Source: Lacimicrobium alkaliphilum
Lineage (GTDB): Bacteria; Pseudomonadota; Gammaproteobacteria; Enterobacterales; Alteromonadaceae
NCBI RefSeq assembly: GCF_001466725.1
Contig: NZ_CP013650.1
Location: 2,294,001-2,358,000, forward strand
Reading direction: 5' to 3'
Length of the DNA stretch: 64,000 nucleotides
In this document: one piece after another, positions 45,333 through 57,037 of the stretch
How the letters are laid out: each line of letters starts with the position of its first letter
Position numbering within the stretch: the stretch's first letter is position 1
The notes under the pieces: model-generated
Told to the model about the DNA's origin: nothing
Databases searched by the model: none
The model's input: the letters and a program-made list of their open reading frames with translations, nothing else
Made by a program: the position numbers and the translations under genes

Positions 45333-46691
45333 ATGAAACTGAATAGTTTGAAACGCAAAACGCCACTTATCGCATTATTACTGCTACTTGTCGGCATAAA
45401 CCTGAGCGCCTGCAATGGCAGCGGTAATCCCGACACCGATCAGCCTCTGGCACAAAAGCCGGAACCGGTATCAGAGCTACCCGATGGTCAGCCCTATACC
45501 CTTCCCATTGGCACCAATAGCTGGGTTGAAAATAATCCGCAGATTACAGAGCAGCTTATGTCCGAAAGCGGTATCCGTGACTGGAAACGGGCTGAGCATC
45601 AGCCTGTAATCTACTTTGCCACCGATCAGGCTATGGATATCACCCTGGGTCTGCGCGGCAAAATTGCTGCAGAATCCGCGCAATTAAGGGTACAGATAGG
45701 AGAACAGCAACATCAGCTTAGCATCGATAACCATGCCAATGACGACATTCCGGCAGGCAAGTTCAGCCTTGAGGAACCTGGCTATCATGCCATCAGGCTG
45801 AGCCGGACAAGCGATGGTGAAGCCATTGATCTTGACCAGTTACTGATCTGGCCCGACTCAGCAGATCCCGGGCTAACCTATCTGACCGACAACAGCTATT
45901 GGGGCCGGCGCGGACCATCGGTACATTTTAGCTATGAGATGTCCGCAAATCGCGATATCCAGTGGTTTTATTCGCAACTACAGGTGCCTGTGGGTGAAGA
46001 TGTGCCTGGTTCCTACTATATGGCCAATGGTTTTGCCGAGGGCTATTTTGGCATTCAGGTTAACTCCGATATTGAGCGTCGGGTACTGTTTTCAGTCTGG
46101 AGTCCCTACCAAACCGATAACCCGGAGGATATTCCGCCGGAGCTGCGCATCGAACTGTTGCGTAAGGGAGATGGTGTTTACACCGGCGAGTTTGGCAACG
46201 AGGGTTCCGGCGGTCAGAGCTATCTGAAATACAACTGGCAGTCGGACAAAACCTATGAATTTCTGTTACAGGTGCAGCCTGACGGCGAAACGCACACCGA
46301 TTACAGCGCCTGGTTCAAACCCGACGATGAACAGCAATGGCAACTGATCGCCAGCTTTCGCCGCCCTGACACCCAGACCTGGGCGAGCAGATTACACAGC
46401 TTTCTGGAGAACTTTCTGACTCAATACGGTGATCGCCATCGTTCAGCCTGGTACAGCAATCAATGGGCAAGAGATACGCAAGGTAATTGGCACGAACTGA
46501 CCCGCGCCACTCTCACTGCCGATGCAACCGCCAGAGATGGTGACAGGCTGGATTACAACGGTGAGGCCAATGAGCGAGGTTTTCTGCTGGAAAACGGCGG
46601 CTTTATCTATCCACCGGCTGAGTTAGATACAGCTCATGAACGGACTGCGCTCGGCCAGCCACCAGAGATTGATTTCGATACACTTCCCTGA
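45333..46691 (+). CDS. Second DUF3472 lipoprotein with DUF5077-like N-terminal domain
   Basis: About 452 residues from ATG 45333. An ATG four codons earlier is also possible. A lipoprotein signal ends in GINLSAC. Residues 40-165 look like DUF5077 (YTLPIGTNSWVENNPQI), a beta-sandwich often fused to DUF3472. Residues 170-400 are DUF3472 proper, with SYYMANGFAEGYFGIQVNSD near 227 resembling the [20 protein letters not shown] stretch of the neighbour. The two are therefore paralogues with different accessory modules. No catalytic residues can be named. It closes the plus-strand half of the GalNAc locus. Confidence 0.82.
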   Translation: MKLNSLKRKTPLIALLLLLVGINLSACNGSGNPDTDQPLAQKPEPVSELPDGQPYTLPIGTNSWVENNPQITEQLMSESGIRDWKRAEHQPVIYFATDQAMDITLGLRGKIAAESAQLRVQIGEQQHQLSIDNHANDDIPAGKFSLEEPGYHAIRLSRTSDGEAIDLDQLLIWPDSADPGLTYLTDNSYWGRRGPSVHFSYEMSANRDIQWFYSQLQVPVGEDVPGSYYMANGFAEGYFGIQVNSDIERRVLFSVWSPYQTDNPEDIPPELRIELLRKGDGVYTGEFGNEGSGGQSYLKYNWQSDKTYEFLLQVQPDGETHTDYSAWFKPDDEQQWQLIASFRRPDTQTWASRLHSFLENFLTQYGDRHRSAWYSNQWARDTQGNWHELTRATLTADATARDGDRLDYNGEANERGFLLENGGFIYPPAELDTAHERTALGQPPEIDFDTLP

Positions 46692-46713
46692 CCCGGCAGT
46701 ATCCATAGGTATT

Positions 46714-46816
46714 GGAGAGACAGAGAGCACAGAGATTTAATAACCTTAGTTGTTCTCCCAGAGACGCCAAGTCGCAAAGAACATCATCTCTGCGTCTTTG
46801 TGCCTCAGCGCGATTT
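46714..46816. repeat. Dispersed intergenic repeat, related to the copies near 29.4 kb
   Basis: GAGACGCCAAGTCGCAAAG and CTCTGCGTCTTTGTGCCTC face each other as an imperfect inverted repeat. The second arm is the reverse complement of the GAGGCGCAAAGACGCGGAG wording at 29480. No gene lies in this 246-base gap. Confidence 0.65.
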
Positions 46817-46937
46817 AATATTTGCTTAAAGCTGAAAAGTCACGCTGCTGCTATCAACCTTATCCGGACCTTAAACCATTGCATTTATGCCGCCCTGGCT
46901 CTAGCATGGTCAAACTATCGATAAAATAGAAACATTC

Positions 46938-47864
46938 ATGTACCGGCCAAAAACAACCCTCGAACAGTGGCGTATATTGCAGGCAGTGGTGGACTGCGGT
47001 GGTTACGCTCATGCCGCCGCCAAACTGAATAAGAGTCAGTCGTCCCTGAACCATGCGGTTGCCAAACTGCAAAACCAGCTGGACGTACAACTGCTCGAAG
47101 TGCGTGGCCGCAAAGCCTATCTGACCGAGGCCGGTGAGGTGATGCTGCGCCGCTCGCGACACCTTACCCAGAATGTGCAGGAACTGGAAGTGCTCGCCGA
47201 GAGTATCAATCAGGACTGGGAGCCACAGATTACTCTGGCAGTGGATCTGGCCTACCCTAAACCCCTGCTCTATCCGGTGCTAAAGGATTTCTATCCTGAC
47301 AGCCGTGGCAGCCGGTTACGTATACTGGATACGGTGATTACCGGCACCGAAGAAGCCATCACCCAGGGCTGGGCGGATATTGTGCTTACCGGTATGGTAC
47401 CTAAAGGCTATCTGGGAGAGCCTATCGCCGAAATGCAATTTATTGCGGTCTGTCACCCTGAACACCCACTGGCGAAAATGCCCTCCCCGGTCGATCCCAA
47501 TGAGCTGATGCACCACTTACAACTGGTGATCAAAGATACCTCGCAAACACCGAATGAAAAACAGGGCTGGCTTAAGTCAGAGCTTAGATGGACCGTCAGT
47601 CAGTTTGATACCGCCATTGAACTGATGCTGCAGGGGCTTGGCTTTTGCTGGCTGCCTGAGCATAAGGTCTGCGATAAGATTAATCAGGAAAAACTGGTTA
47701 AACTGGATATCAAAGGCAGCAGTTTCAGAAAAATGGTGATGTGGATGGTGCATCCCAGGCCTGATGGTCTGGGACCGGGCAGCCAGTTGCTGAGCGACTG
47801 TATTCTCGCTCACCGTCAGATTAAACATACAATTAAGAGTACTGAGGAACAACCATGCAAATGA
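46938..47864 (+). CDS. LysR-family transcriptional regulator
   Basis: A 308-residue LTTR. The N-terminal HTH (residues 8-68) reads LEQWRILQAVVDCGGYAHAA, with AKLNKSQSSLNHAVAKL as recognition helix. The effector-binding domain runs from about 95 to 300 and contains VTGTEEAITQGWADIVLTG-like contacts. Its target is unknown. It could act on the following small gene, whose start overlaps its last codons by 10 bases, or on a distant operon. Confidence 0.9.
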   Translation: MYRPKTTLEQWRILQAVVDCGGYAHAAAKLNKSQSSLNHAVAKLQNQLDVQLLEVRGRKAYLTEAGEVMLRRSRHLTQNVQELEVLAESINQDWEPQITLAVDLAYPKPLLYPVLKDFYPDSRGSRLRILDTVITGTEEAITQGWADIVLTGMVPKGYLGEPIAEMQFIAVCHPEHPLAKMPSPVDPNELMHHLQLVIKDTSQTPNEKQGWLKSELRWTVSQFDTAIELMLQGLGFCWLPEHKVCDKINQEKLVKLDIKGSSFRKMVMWMVHPRPDGLGPGSQLLSDCILAHRQIKHTIKSTEEQPCK

Positions 47865-48268
47865 CCCGGGAAGAACTTGAGAACCTGATGGCAGACAGCG
47901 CCCACAATGCCATTGTTGCAACCAGGGAAGAGTTTGGCATTGAGCTGGACAACAGCGTTGACAGCGTTGCCCAGGTGGATGAGGTGATCCTTAAATGGCT
48001 GGAACGATATAAAGACAAGAGTCTGGAGAATAACGCCGTATTTACCTTATGTAATCTGTACGGTGCCTATGTGGGCGAGATCTTCCGCAAGCTGGTGGGC
48101 GGCCACTGGCATTATGATCAGAGCAATCCTGATACTCCCTATGTGGTGCTCGAATATGCCGGTCATACATATGCTTTTGCCGGTATCTGCTATCAGCGTC
48201 TGGTCAACGACAGTCAGATCAGCGTAAAAAGCTACTTCGATCAGGCCGTCAGTAATAACGCCCAGTAG
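47855..48268 (+). CDS. Conserved hypothetical protein coupled to the LysR gene
   Basis: A 137-residue soluble, acidic protein. The middle reads FTLCNLYGAYVGEIFRKLVG followed by GHWHYDQ near residue 64. This resembles the core of DUF3806-type proteins, though I cannot confirm that from sequence alone. The start overlaps the LysR gene by 10 bases, and the stop is 7 bases from a convergent gene. No catalytic motif or membrane helix was found. Confidence 0.7.
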   Translation: MQMTREELENLMADSAHNAIVATREEFGIELDNSVDSVAQVDEVILKWLERYKDKSLENNAVFTLCNLYGAYVGEIFRKLVGGHWHYDQSNPDTPYVVLEYAGHTYAFAGICYQRLVNDSQISVKSYFDQAVSNNAQ

Positions 48269-48275
48269 TCTTTTG

Positions 48276-48761
48276 CTAATGCGATTTATGCTGCCAGTCT
48301 TTTAACATCAATCTCAGGGTGCGGCTGCGATACCAGTATGCCGCAAACAACATATCCAACAGCAGGGTCAGAGCGATCACCCAGGAAAACTGCCAGTGGC
48401 CCTGATGGGCCATGAGTAAATGAAACACCCCATCCACTGTCAGGCTGCACAACAACACATAACGAACGGGTCTGAACAATACTCTGGCGCCACCTTCAAC
48501 CAGCTTATGGCGCCAGAACACCATACCCATAATCAGCAGCGCCGGCAGGCCCAATAATAAACTGAAATAGAAATAGCCCTTGTCCGGGTAAAACAGCGAC
48601 AGGATCAGACTGGGATCCTGGCGATAGGATAATGAGGCAATAAACACCAGATAACCACGAATCAGAAACAGCAGGCTCAGGTACATCAGCCGGTTGGGCT
48701 TTATCCTGCCTTCGGCGTCGTAATAATGCAGTGGCAGAATCGCCCTGGGCCCGCTCATCAA
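48276..48761 (-). CDS. DUF2919 family membrane protein (YfeZ-like)
   Basis: A 161-residue protein with four predicted helices (near 26-46, 66-86, 100-120, 126-146). The N-terminal LPLHYYDAEGRIKPN followed by LYLSLLFLIRGYLVFIASL is characteristic of DUF2919. The role is unknown. It lies 28 bases after the DUF3392 gene on the same strand and just upstream, in transcription order, of the convergent hypothetical gene. Confidence 0.8.
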   Translation of the reverse strand: MMSGPRAILPLHYYDAEGRIKPNRLMYLSLLFLIRGYLVFIASLSYRQDPSLILSLFYPDKGYFYFSLLLGLPALLIMGMVFWRHKLVEGGARVLFRPVRYVLLCSLTVDGVFHLLMAHQGHWQFSWVIALTLLLDMLFAAYWYRSRTLRLMLKDWQHKSH

Positions 48762-48789
48762 TCTGAAAATCCATCTGCTTTACAGGCCA

Positions 48790-49113
48790 TCAGATATACC
48801 GGCGCCGTTCGGCCATATAACCCAACAGTAAAAACACGCTGACAATGCTGATCCCCTGATACACAGAAGGAATCATCAGAATCAGCTGTTTGAAAAATGG
48901 TGTCACAAACAAAATAAAAGCCCCGTAACCGAAAGCACAGACAAGCACAAACACCAATGTGCGCACCACAAAAGGATAAGGGCTGAGCATGCGCTTGATG
49001 TGCTTGTTCACCACATCGCCATACACCACCAGTAAGGTGGCAACAAAGGTCATGGCCACCTCGATATAATAAGGCTGCAGCCATTGCGTTAACTGAAAAA
49101 GGACATCATGCAT
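48790..49113 (-). CDS. DUF3392 family membrane protein
   Basis: A 107-residue protein with three helices. It begins MHDVLFQLTQWLQPYYIEVA and continues with TFVATLLVVYGDVVNKHIKR, a layout found in DUF3392 proteins of Alteromonadales and Vibrionales. Function is unknown. It is likely transcribed with the DUF2919 gene. Seventy-eight bases separate it from ligA, which is on the same strand upstream. Confidence 0.8.
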   Translation of the reverse strand: MHDVLFQLTQWLQPYYIEVAMTFVATLLVVYGDVVNKHIKRMLSPYPFVVRTLVFVLVCAFGYGAFILFVTPFFKQLILMIPSVYQGISIVSVFLLLGYMAERRRYI

Positions 49114-49191
49114 GTTGTTAGTGCATCCTTTAAAATCAAATAATTATAGTCTGAACTGTAAATCGCCAAATAAATTGGGCACTACAGATCA

Positions 49192-51219
<2,028 letters not shown>

Positions 51220-51265
51220 TCAGGCTTTTTTAACAGGTTGGGTTTTTATCTTTAAACAGCCGCGA

Positions 51266-52606
51266 CTAGTTGGCCCGCTTAATCATTCGCTGGCGCTCAA
51301 ATTCGCGGATCTTTTCCACATACTGTTGCAGGCTTTGTTTAGTCAGCGCACTACGACGACCATCGAGCACCTGAGCGCCAAATTCATCGGCCAGTTTGCG
51401 CGCAGCGTTGTGCATCATGTTGAATACCTGATGCGGGTCACCTTCGATGGGCAGGATCATAAACAAGCTTACGCCCTGTGTGCTGAAGGTTTCGATATTG
51501 TCGATATCAAACACGCCGGGCTTAAACATATTGGCCAGGCTGAATAACACAGGCCCCTTGCCATTACTGTTAACATGCCGGTGAAAGATATCCTGATCAC
51601 CAAATTTAAAACCCAGGGTGAGCAAAGAGGGCAATAAGGCCGAGCCCGGAATTGGTTTGTTGTCGGGCGCTTTCACGTTCAGTACCAGCACTTCCTGGGA
51701 AACGGCTTTAGCTTCAGATTGCTTCGCTTCCGGATTCTCTGCGGCCACATCAGGCTCAGCCTTTAATTCGGGTTCGTCAAAATCAATTCGCATCTGATCC
51801 TCGGCCAGACGCGAACCGCCCAGTTTAGGTTCGCGACGTTTTGGCGCAGCTTTGGTGATATCCGGTTTCTTGCGCTGTACCAGTTTGCGGGCCTGCTCGG
51901 CAAAAGCGCCGCCCACCGAAGTACTTTGTTGTTCAGGTTTTTCGGCATGTTCTGGTTGTGCTTCCTGCTCAGCGGGTATGCGCTTCACAGATTTATTCGT
52001 CAGGGGTTTATCTGCCGGGCCTGTCTCTTTTTGCGCCTTGACTGCTGAGGCTTTTGCAGCGCGATGGGGTGTTTCGCTGGCCGGGGCGGTATCAGCAATA
52101 TCACCGATCACCGGTTCTTTGCGCACCTGAGTTTGCTGAGCCTGCTCGCCACCACCGGTTCTGAGTAAAAAAGACGGTGGCTCCGGCACGGCGTCCGGGT
52201 CTATGTCCACCCGCTCATCTTTCGCTGCACTGGCCTTAAAGCTGCTCTGGGCGGCGCGGGATTCGTTAAACATCTGCGACTCTGGTTCCGGCTCTGCACT
52301 GTAACGACCGCTGGCCGGTGAGTCATCCATGGCTGACACATTGGCATCATCAGTATCGGCCTTTTTTGGATCCACTTTAACCACGCGTACTGGTCCGATA
52401 CCCAGATCATCGAAGTCCTGCTCGGGGCTTTCGTCACTGATCTCAAAGTCAGCATCGGCGCGGTTATCCCGATAATGCAAATGCTCCGGCTTTGGGGTTT
52501 CACGCTCGGCGCTGCGTTTTTTTCGCACAGTCCACAAGCCATGGGCGAGGATCCCGGCGATGGCCAGGGCTCCGAAAATTAGAAATGTCAGGCGTAATTC
52601 TTCCAT
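51266..52606 (-). CDS. zipA: Cell division protein ZipA
   Basis: A 446-residue bitopic membrane protein of the divisome. An N-terminal anchor (LTFLIFGALAIAGILAHGLW) is followed by a basic patch, a long unstructured linker rich in E, P, A and Q (about 40-300), and the C-terminal FtsZ-binding domain (about 305-440, with VLVLNVKAPDNKPIPGSALL and MIKRAN at the end). The linker is longer than in E. coli (328 residues in total), as is usual in related marine genera. It follows smc by 19 bases. Confidence 0.93.
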   Translation of the reverse strand: MEELRLTFLIFGALAIAGILAHGLWTVRKKRSAERETPKPEHLHYRDNRADADFEISDESPEQDFDDLGIGPVRVVKVDPKKADTDDANVSAMDDSPASGRYSAEPEPESQMFNESRAAQSSFKASAAKDERVDIDPDAVPEPPSFLLRTGGGEQAQQTQVRKEPVIGDIADTAPASETPHRAAKASAVKAQKETGPADKPLTNKSVKRIPAEQEAQPEHAEKPEQQSTSVGGAFAEQARKLVQRKKPDITKAAPKRREPKLGGSRLAEDQMRIDFDEPELKAEPDVAAENPEAKQSEAKAVSQEVLVLNVKAPDNKPIPGSALLPSLLTLGFKFGDQDIFHRHVNSNGKGPVLFSLANMFKPGVFDIDNIETFSTQGVSLFMILPIEGDPHQVFNMMHNAARKLADEFGAQVLDGRRSALTKQSLQQYVEKIREFERQRMIKRAN

Positions 52607-52625
52607 TTTGTATTTTTATTTCTGC

Positions 52626-55600
52626 TTAAAGTTCAGCAAGGGCAATCGCCTCATCCACGTCAACGGCAACCATACGAGACACGCCGGGTTCGGCCATGGT
52701 GACGCCGGTAAGATGTTTAGCCATCTCCATTGCGATTTTGTTATGGGTGATATAAATAAACTGTACCGTATTGGACATCTCTGAAACCAAATTACAGAAA
52801 CGCCCCACGTTAGCATCATCCAGTGGTGCATCCACCTCATCCAGCAAACAAAAAGGCGCCGGATTGAGTCTGAAAATCGCGAACACCAATGATAAAGCGG
52901 TCAGGGCTTTTTCTCCACCACTTAGCAGGTGAATCGTACTGTTTTTCTTGCCTGGTGGTCTGGCCATGATGGTCACGCCGGTTTCCAGTAAGTCATCATC
53001 GGTCAGTTCCAGATAGGCCGAACCACCACCAAATACTTTCGGGAACAGGGTTTTAAGATCCTCATTCACCCGCTCAAAGGTATCACGAAAACGACTGCGG
53101 GTTTCCCGGTCTATCTTGCGAATGGCGTTATCCAGCGTCTCCAAAGCCTCGGTAAGATCCTGATATTGATCATCCAGGTGTTTTTTACGCTCGGCCTGCA
53201 CTTCATATTCTTCTACTGCCGCCAGGTTGACCGCACCAAGGCGCCCTACCGCCGCGCTGATTTTATCCAGCTCCTGCTGCCAGTGATTTTCATCGGCGTT
53301 TTCATCCAGAGCTTCGAGTACCGATTTGACGTTTTGTTGCATCTGCTCAAGCTGATCGATAAAACCGCTGGCCCGTACCCGGCAGCCCTCACATTCAAGT
53401 TGCAGACTTTGCTGGGTTTCACGTAACTGGTTTATCTGCTCCTGCAACTGATGCTGGCCTGACTGAGCCTTGTGCAGATAATCCTCCACTTCACTGAGCT
53501 GTTGCGCCAGTTCAGTCTGCCGGGCTTCCAGCTCCATACGCTGTTCTAGTAAAATCTGTAATTGCTCGGACTGCTCTTCGGCGGGCTGCTGCCACTGCTC
53601 TTTTTCTTCAAGTAGGCGCTGTCTGTCCTGTTGTTTATCTTCCAGGCGATGACGGTGCCGTTCAATGGCCTGATAAGCATTATCTTTTTGGTTACTCAGC
53701 CCCTGCACCGTTAAAGCCAGCTCATGCTGACGGGCACGGGTCTGCTCGGCCTGGGCGCGCAACTGACTCAGCTGTTGTTGTAGCTGTTCCTGCTGAGCCT
53801 GAACCTGTTGATGTTCATCCTGATGACTTTCCAGTTGTACCTGCAGTTCCTGCTGCTCGGCAAGCTGCAGTTCGAGATCCATTCGATCCTGTTGTAGTTG
53901 TTCCTGCTGAGCGCTGATTTGTTCATTCAGCCGCTCATATTGTTGTATTCGGCTCTGTTGTTCCCGCGCTATACCGTCCAGTTGCTGCTCCAGTTGCATC
54001 ACCTCCAGCTCAAGCTGGCGCAACTGCTGTTGTTGCTGTTCACTGTGCTCAGCGCTTTGCTGCAGCTGTGCTTTGAGCTGCTGATATTGCTGTTCAAGCT
54101 GCTGTTTTTGCGCCTGTTGCTGTTGCACCTGCTGCTGCAGAGCCTGAATATCAGCGGCTCTGTCGAGCATGCCGCTGTGGCTTTTCACCGTACCCTGAAT
54201 CTGCCAGTCACGGCCATACCAAAATCCTTCGACAGTGATCAGACTCTCCCCCGGTTCCAGGCTTAAGCGCCGCTTTGTGATCTGCGCATCATCTTCGATA
54301 ACCCAAATACAGCACAGAAAAGAGGGCACCCCTTCGGTCTGGACTTTTGCCGCCAGAGTGCCAGCGGGCTTGTCGGTCGTCATCTGGTTCTTTAACAGCC
54401 ACTGACTGCCGGGCAGTGATGGTGGCTCAACCTGATCCAGCACCGGCGCACTCAGCCAGCTTTGCAGCGCCGACTCCAGCGCTGTCTCCCAGCCAGGCTC
54501 GGCTTTTAAACTCTGCCACACCGGTGGCGGGGGGGAAGACTGGGACTCGAGCCAGTGTTTCAGCTCTTTATCTTGTTGTTGTGAGGATTGTTGCAGGGTT
54601 TCCAGGGAGGCCAGTCTTCCCTGCCCTTGCTGGATCTCACCACTGAGCTCCAGCAATTGATCCTGTAATTGTTGCACCTGTTGTTGATATTGGTGGTGCT
54701 GTGCCCGGGCCTGCTCACAGGCATGATTTAGTTGTTCAAGCTGCCGTTGTTTTTCTTTTAACTGCTCAGTAATTTGCTCAGACTCCGGAGCCGTATCGAC
54801 ATCGCCAAAGCGGCTCAGCTCATCCTGTAATTCACGCAGACGCACCTCTGCCCTGCCAATCATGGCCTGCTGACCTTCGATACGGGTTTGCTGGCTCTGG
54901 CACTGCTGGCGTATCTGGTAATATTGCTGCTCCTGAGCCCGCCAGGCCGATTGTTGCTCCACAGCCCCCTGTTCTGCCTCTGCAAGCTGCGCCTGGGCCT
55001 GTTCACTTTGCTCCTGTAGCAGCGCCAGCTCAGGCTCCTGCGCTTCAAGCTGTGCACTGAGTTCATCCAGTGCCTGTTGCTCATGGGTCAGGCGGGTTTC
55101 GCTGTCGCCGACATCCTGCTCCAGCCGGGTGAGTTGCTCATCAATTTGTTGTTTGCGCTGGCGGGCGTGGATCTGGTTCTGTTCCAGGCGGGTGATCTGA
55201 TTACCCACCTGAAACACCTGATTCTGAATGTCGCTGAGGCGCTGTTTAAGATCCTGCTGGCGCTGCTGGTACTCCAGCATGCCTTTTTCATCGCCGCGCT
55301 GGCGTGCGATCAGGCTTTCAATCTTATTCTCGTGTTCGCCAATCTGCTGTTCCAAAGAGCCAATCTGGTGACTTTGTTTAAGCCAGCGCAGGGCCGCCAG
55401 TTCCGCCTTGTAACGCCGTTCACTGGCCTTTAATTCTTTGTAACGACGGGCGGCAGCGGCCTGGCGCTGCAATTTATCCAGTTGCTTACCCAGCTCATCA
55501 CGCACATCTTCAAGACGCTCTAAATTATCGCGGCTGTGGCGGATACGGTTCTCGGTTTCCCTTCGCCTTTCCTTGTATTTGGAGATCCCCGCCGCTTCTT

Positions 55601-56093
55601 CGATAAAAACCCGCAATTCCTGGGGTTTGGATTCAATCAGACGGGAGATCATGCCCTGCTCGATAATGGCATAGCTGCGCGGGCCGAGGCCGGTGCCCAG
55701 AAACAGGTCCGTCACATCACGGCGACGGCATTTGCTGCCGTTGAGAAAATAATGGGACTGTGCCTCACGGGTAACCAGGCGCTTGACCGACAGTTCATTG
55801 TAGTTGGCGTACTCGCCCTGAATACGGCCACTGGAATTATCAAACACCAGCTCCACACTGCACTGGGAAACCGGTTTGCGGGCCGATGAGCCGTTGAAGA
55901 TCACATCGGTCATGGCATCACCACGCAGGTTCTTCGCCGAGCTTTCTCCCAGCACCCAGCGCACGGCATCAATGACATTAGACTTGCCGCAGCCATTGGG
56001 GCCGACAATCGCCGTCATGTCATCGGGAAAAGGAATACTGGTGGGGTCGACAAAAGACTTAAAACCCGCCAGTTTGATCTTTTTAAGCCGCAT
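52626..56093 (-). CDS. smc: Chromosome partition protein Smc
   Basis: An 1155-residue condensin ATPase. The N-terminal head has Walker A GPNGCGKSNVIDAVRW near 32. Long Gln-rich coiled coils run from about 170-500 and 650-950. A hinge-like globular part lies near 510-640 (PVWQSLKAEPGWETALESAL). The C-terminal head has the signature LSGGEKALTALSL and Walker B PFCLLDEVDAPLDD. It should act with ScpA/ScpB, which are not in this window. Runs of Gln are striking in both coils (QQQ blocks near 660-720). Confidence 0.95.
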   Translation of the reverse strand: MRLKKIKLAGFKSFVDPTSIPFPDDMTAIVGPNGCGKSNVIDAVRWVLGESSAKNLRGDAMTDVIFNGSSARKPVSQCSVELVFDNSSGRIQGEYANYNELSVKRLVTREAQSHYFLNGSKCRRRDVTDLFLGTGLGPRSYAIIEQGMISRLIESKPQELRVFIEEAAGISKYKERRRETENRIRHSRDNLERLEDVRDELGKQLDKLQRQAAAARRYKELKASERRYKAELAALRWLKQSHQIGSLEQQIGEHENKIESLIARQRGDEKGMLEYQQRQQDLKQRLSDIQNQVFQVGNQITRLEQNQIHARQRKQQIDEQLTRLEQDVGDSETRLTHEQQALDELSAQLEAQEPELALLQEQSEQAQAQLAEAEQGAVEQQSAWRAQEQQYYQIRQQCQSQQTRIEGQQAMIGRAEVRLRELQDELSRFGDVDTAPESEQITEQLKEKQRQLEQLNHACEQARAQHHQYQQQVQQLQDQLLELSGEIQQGQGRLASLETLQQSSQQQDKELKHWLESQSSPPPPVWQSLKAEPGWETALESALQSWLSAPVLDQVEPPSLPGSQWLLKNQMTTDKPAGTLAAKVQTEGVPSFLCCIWVIEDDAQITKRRLSLEPGESLITVEGFWYGRDWQIQGTVKSHSGMLDRAADIQALQQQVQQQQAQKQQLEQQYQQLKAQLQQSAEHSEQQQQQLRQLELEVMQLEQQLDGIAREQQSRIQQYERLNEQISAQQEQLQQDRMDLELQLAEQQELQVQLESHQDEHQQVQAQQEQLQQQLSQLRAQAEQTRARQHELALTVQGLSNQKDNAYQAIERHRHRLEDKQQDRQRLLEEKEQWQQPAEEQSEQLQILLEQRMELEARQTELAQQLSEVEDYLHKAQSGQHQLQEQINQLRETQQSLQLECEGCRVRASGFIDQLEQMQQNVKSVLEALDENADENHWQQELDKISAAVGRLGAVNLAAVEEYEVQAERKKHLDDQYQDLTEALETLDNAIRKIDRETRSRFRDTFERVNEDLKTLFPKVFGGGSAYLELTDDDLLETGVTIMARPPGKKNSTIHLLSGGEKALTALSLVFAIFRLNPAPFCLLDEVDAPLDDANVGRFCNLVSEMSNTVQFIYITHNKIAMEMAKHLTGVTMAEPGVSRMVAVDVDEAIALAEL

Positions 56094-56231
56094 GAGTCCT
56101 TATTATTATTGTCCGGGAGCGGAATGAACAAATGAATGTACCAAAAGTCATCAGGTGTAACAATTGAGTTATTCACAGGGCGCAAAATTCGATTAAGCTA
56201 ACAGGCAAAGACAAGCGTAATAAGGAGTACT

Positions 56232-56984
56232 ATGTCATCACCACAGCTTAAAAGCGGCGCCGGCTATTTTATGCAAGGCTTCGAGCTGATCCGGGTTAAG
56301 GGCCTGCGGCGCTTTGTATTTGTGCCGCTACTGGTTAATCTGATCCTGTTCGCCGTGGCGTTTTATTTTTTGCTGCAACAGATTGATGTGGCCATTCTCT
56401 GGCTGATGGACAGCATTCCCAACTGGCTGGACTGGCTGAAAGACTGGCTGGCTGTCTTTATCTGGCCATTGGCGGTGATTATTGTGCTGGTCACCTTTTC
56501 GTTTTTGTTTAACAGTGTCGCCAACTGGATTGCTGCGCCTTTTAACGGGCTATTGGCAGAGAAAGTCGAACAACATCTTACCGGGCAAAGCCTCGGCGAT
56601 AGTGGCGTAATGGCGCTGCTCAAAGATATCCCGCGCACCCTGGGCAGGGAGTGGACCAAATTGCTGTATTATATCCCCCGTGCTGTCGGTTTTTTGATTG
56701 TGTTTTTCTTACTGCCGGTATTCGGTCAGGTAATATGGTTCTTATTTACCGCCTGGATGATGGCCATCCAGTACGCCGACTACCCTTTTGATAACCATAA
56801 AGTCAGCTTTATCCGTATGCGCGATGTGCTCGGCAGTCAGAAAACCGCCAGCTTCAGCTTTGGCATTACCGTGACCCTGTTTGCCATGATCCCGGTGATC
56901 AACTTTCTGGTGATGCCGGTCGCCATTTGCGGCGCCACCGCCATGTGGGTGGATCGTTTTAAGGGGCCAGCACTTCACGACTAA
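56232..56984 (+). CDS. cysZ: Sulfate transporter CysZ
   Basis: A 250-residue membrane protein with four or more helices: FVFVPLLVNLILFAVAFYFL near residue 28, then LAVFIWPLAVIIVLVTFSFL near 74, then VGFLIVFFLLPVFGQVIWFL, and a last pair near 215-240. FMQGFELIRVKGLRRF and the PFNGLLAEKVE motif are CysZ hallmarks. It brings sulfate in for cysteine synthesis. Divergent from smc. AAGGAG lies before the ATG. Confidence 0.92.
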   Translation: MSSPQLKSGAGYFMQGFELIRVKGLRRFVFVPLLVNLILFAVAFYFLLQQIDVAILWLMDSIPNWLDWLKDWLAVFIWPLAVIIVLVTFSFLFNSVANWIAAPFNGLLAEKVEQHLTGQSLGDSGVMALLKDIPRTLGREWTKLLYYIPRAVGFLIVFFLLPVFGQVIWFLFTAWMMAIQYADYPFDNHKVSFIRMRDVLGSQKTASFSFGITVTLFAMIPVINFLVMPVAICGATAMWVDRFKGPALHD

Positions 56985-57037
56985 CTGATTTTAAATCCTG
57001 ACAGATCCATTACCTTATAATTCTGTGGAAACACATT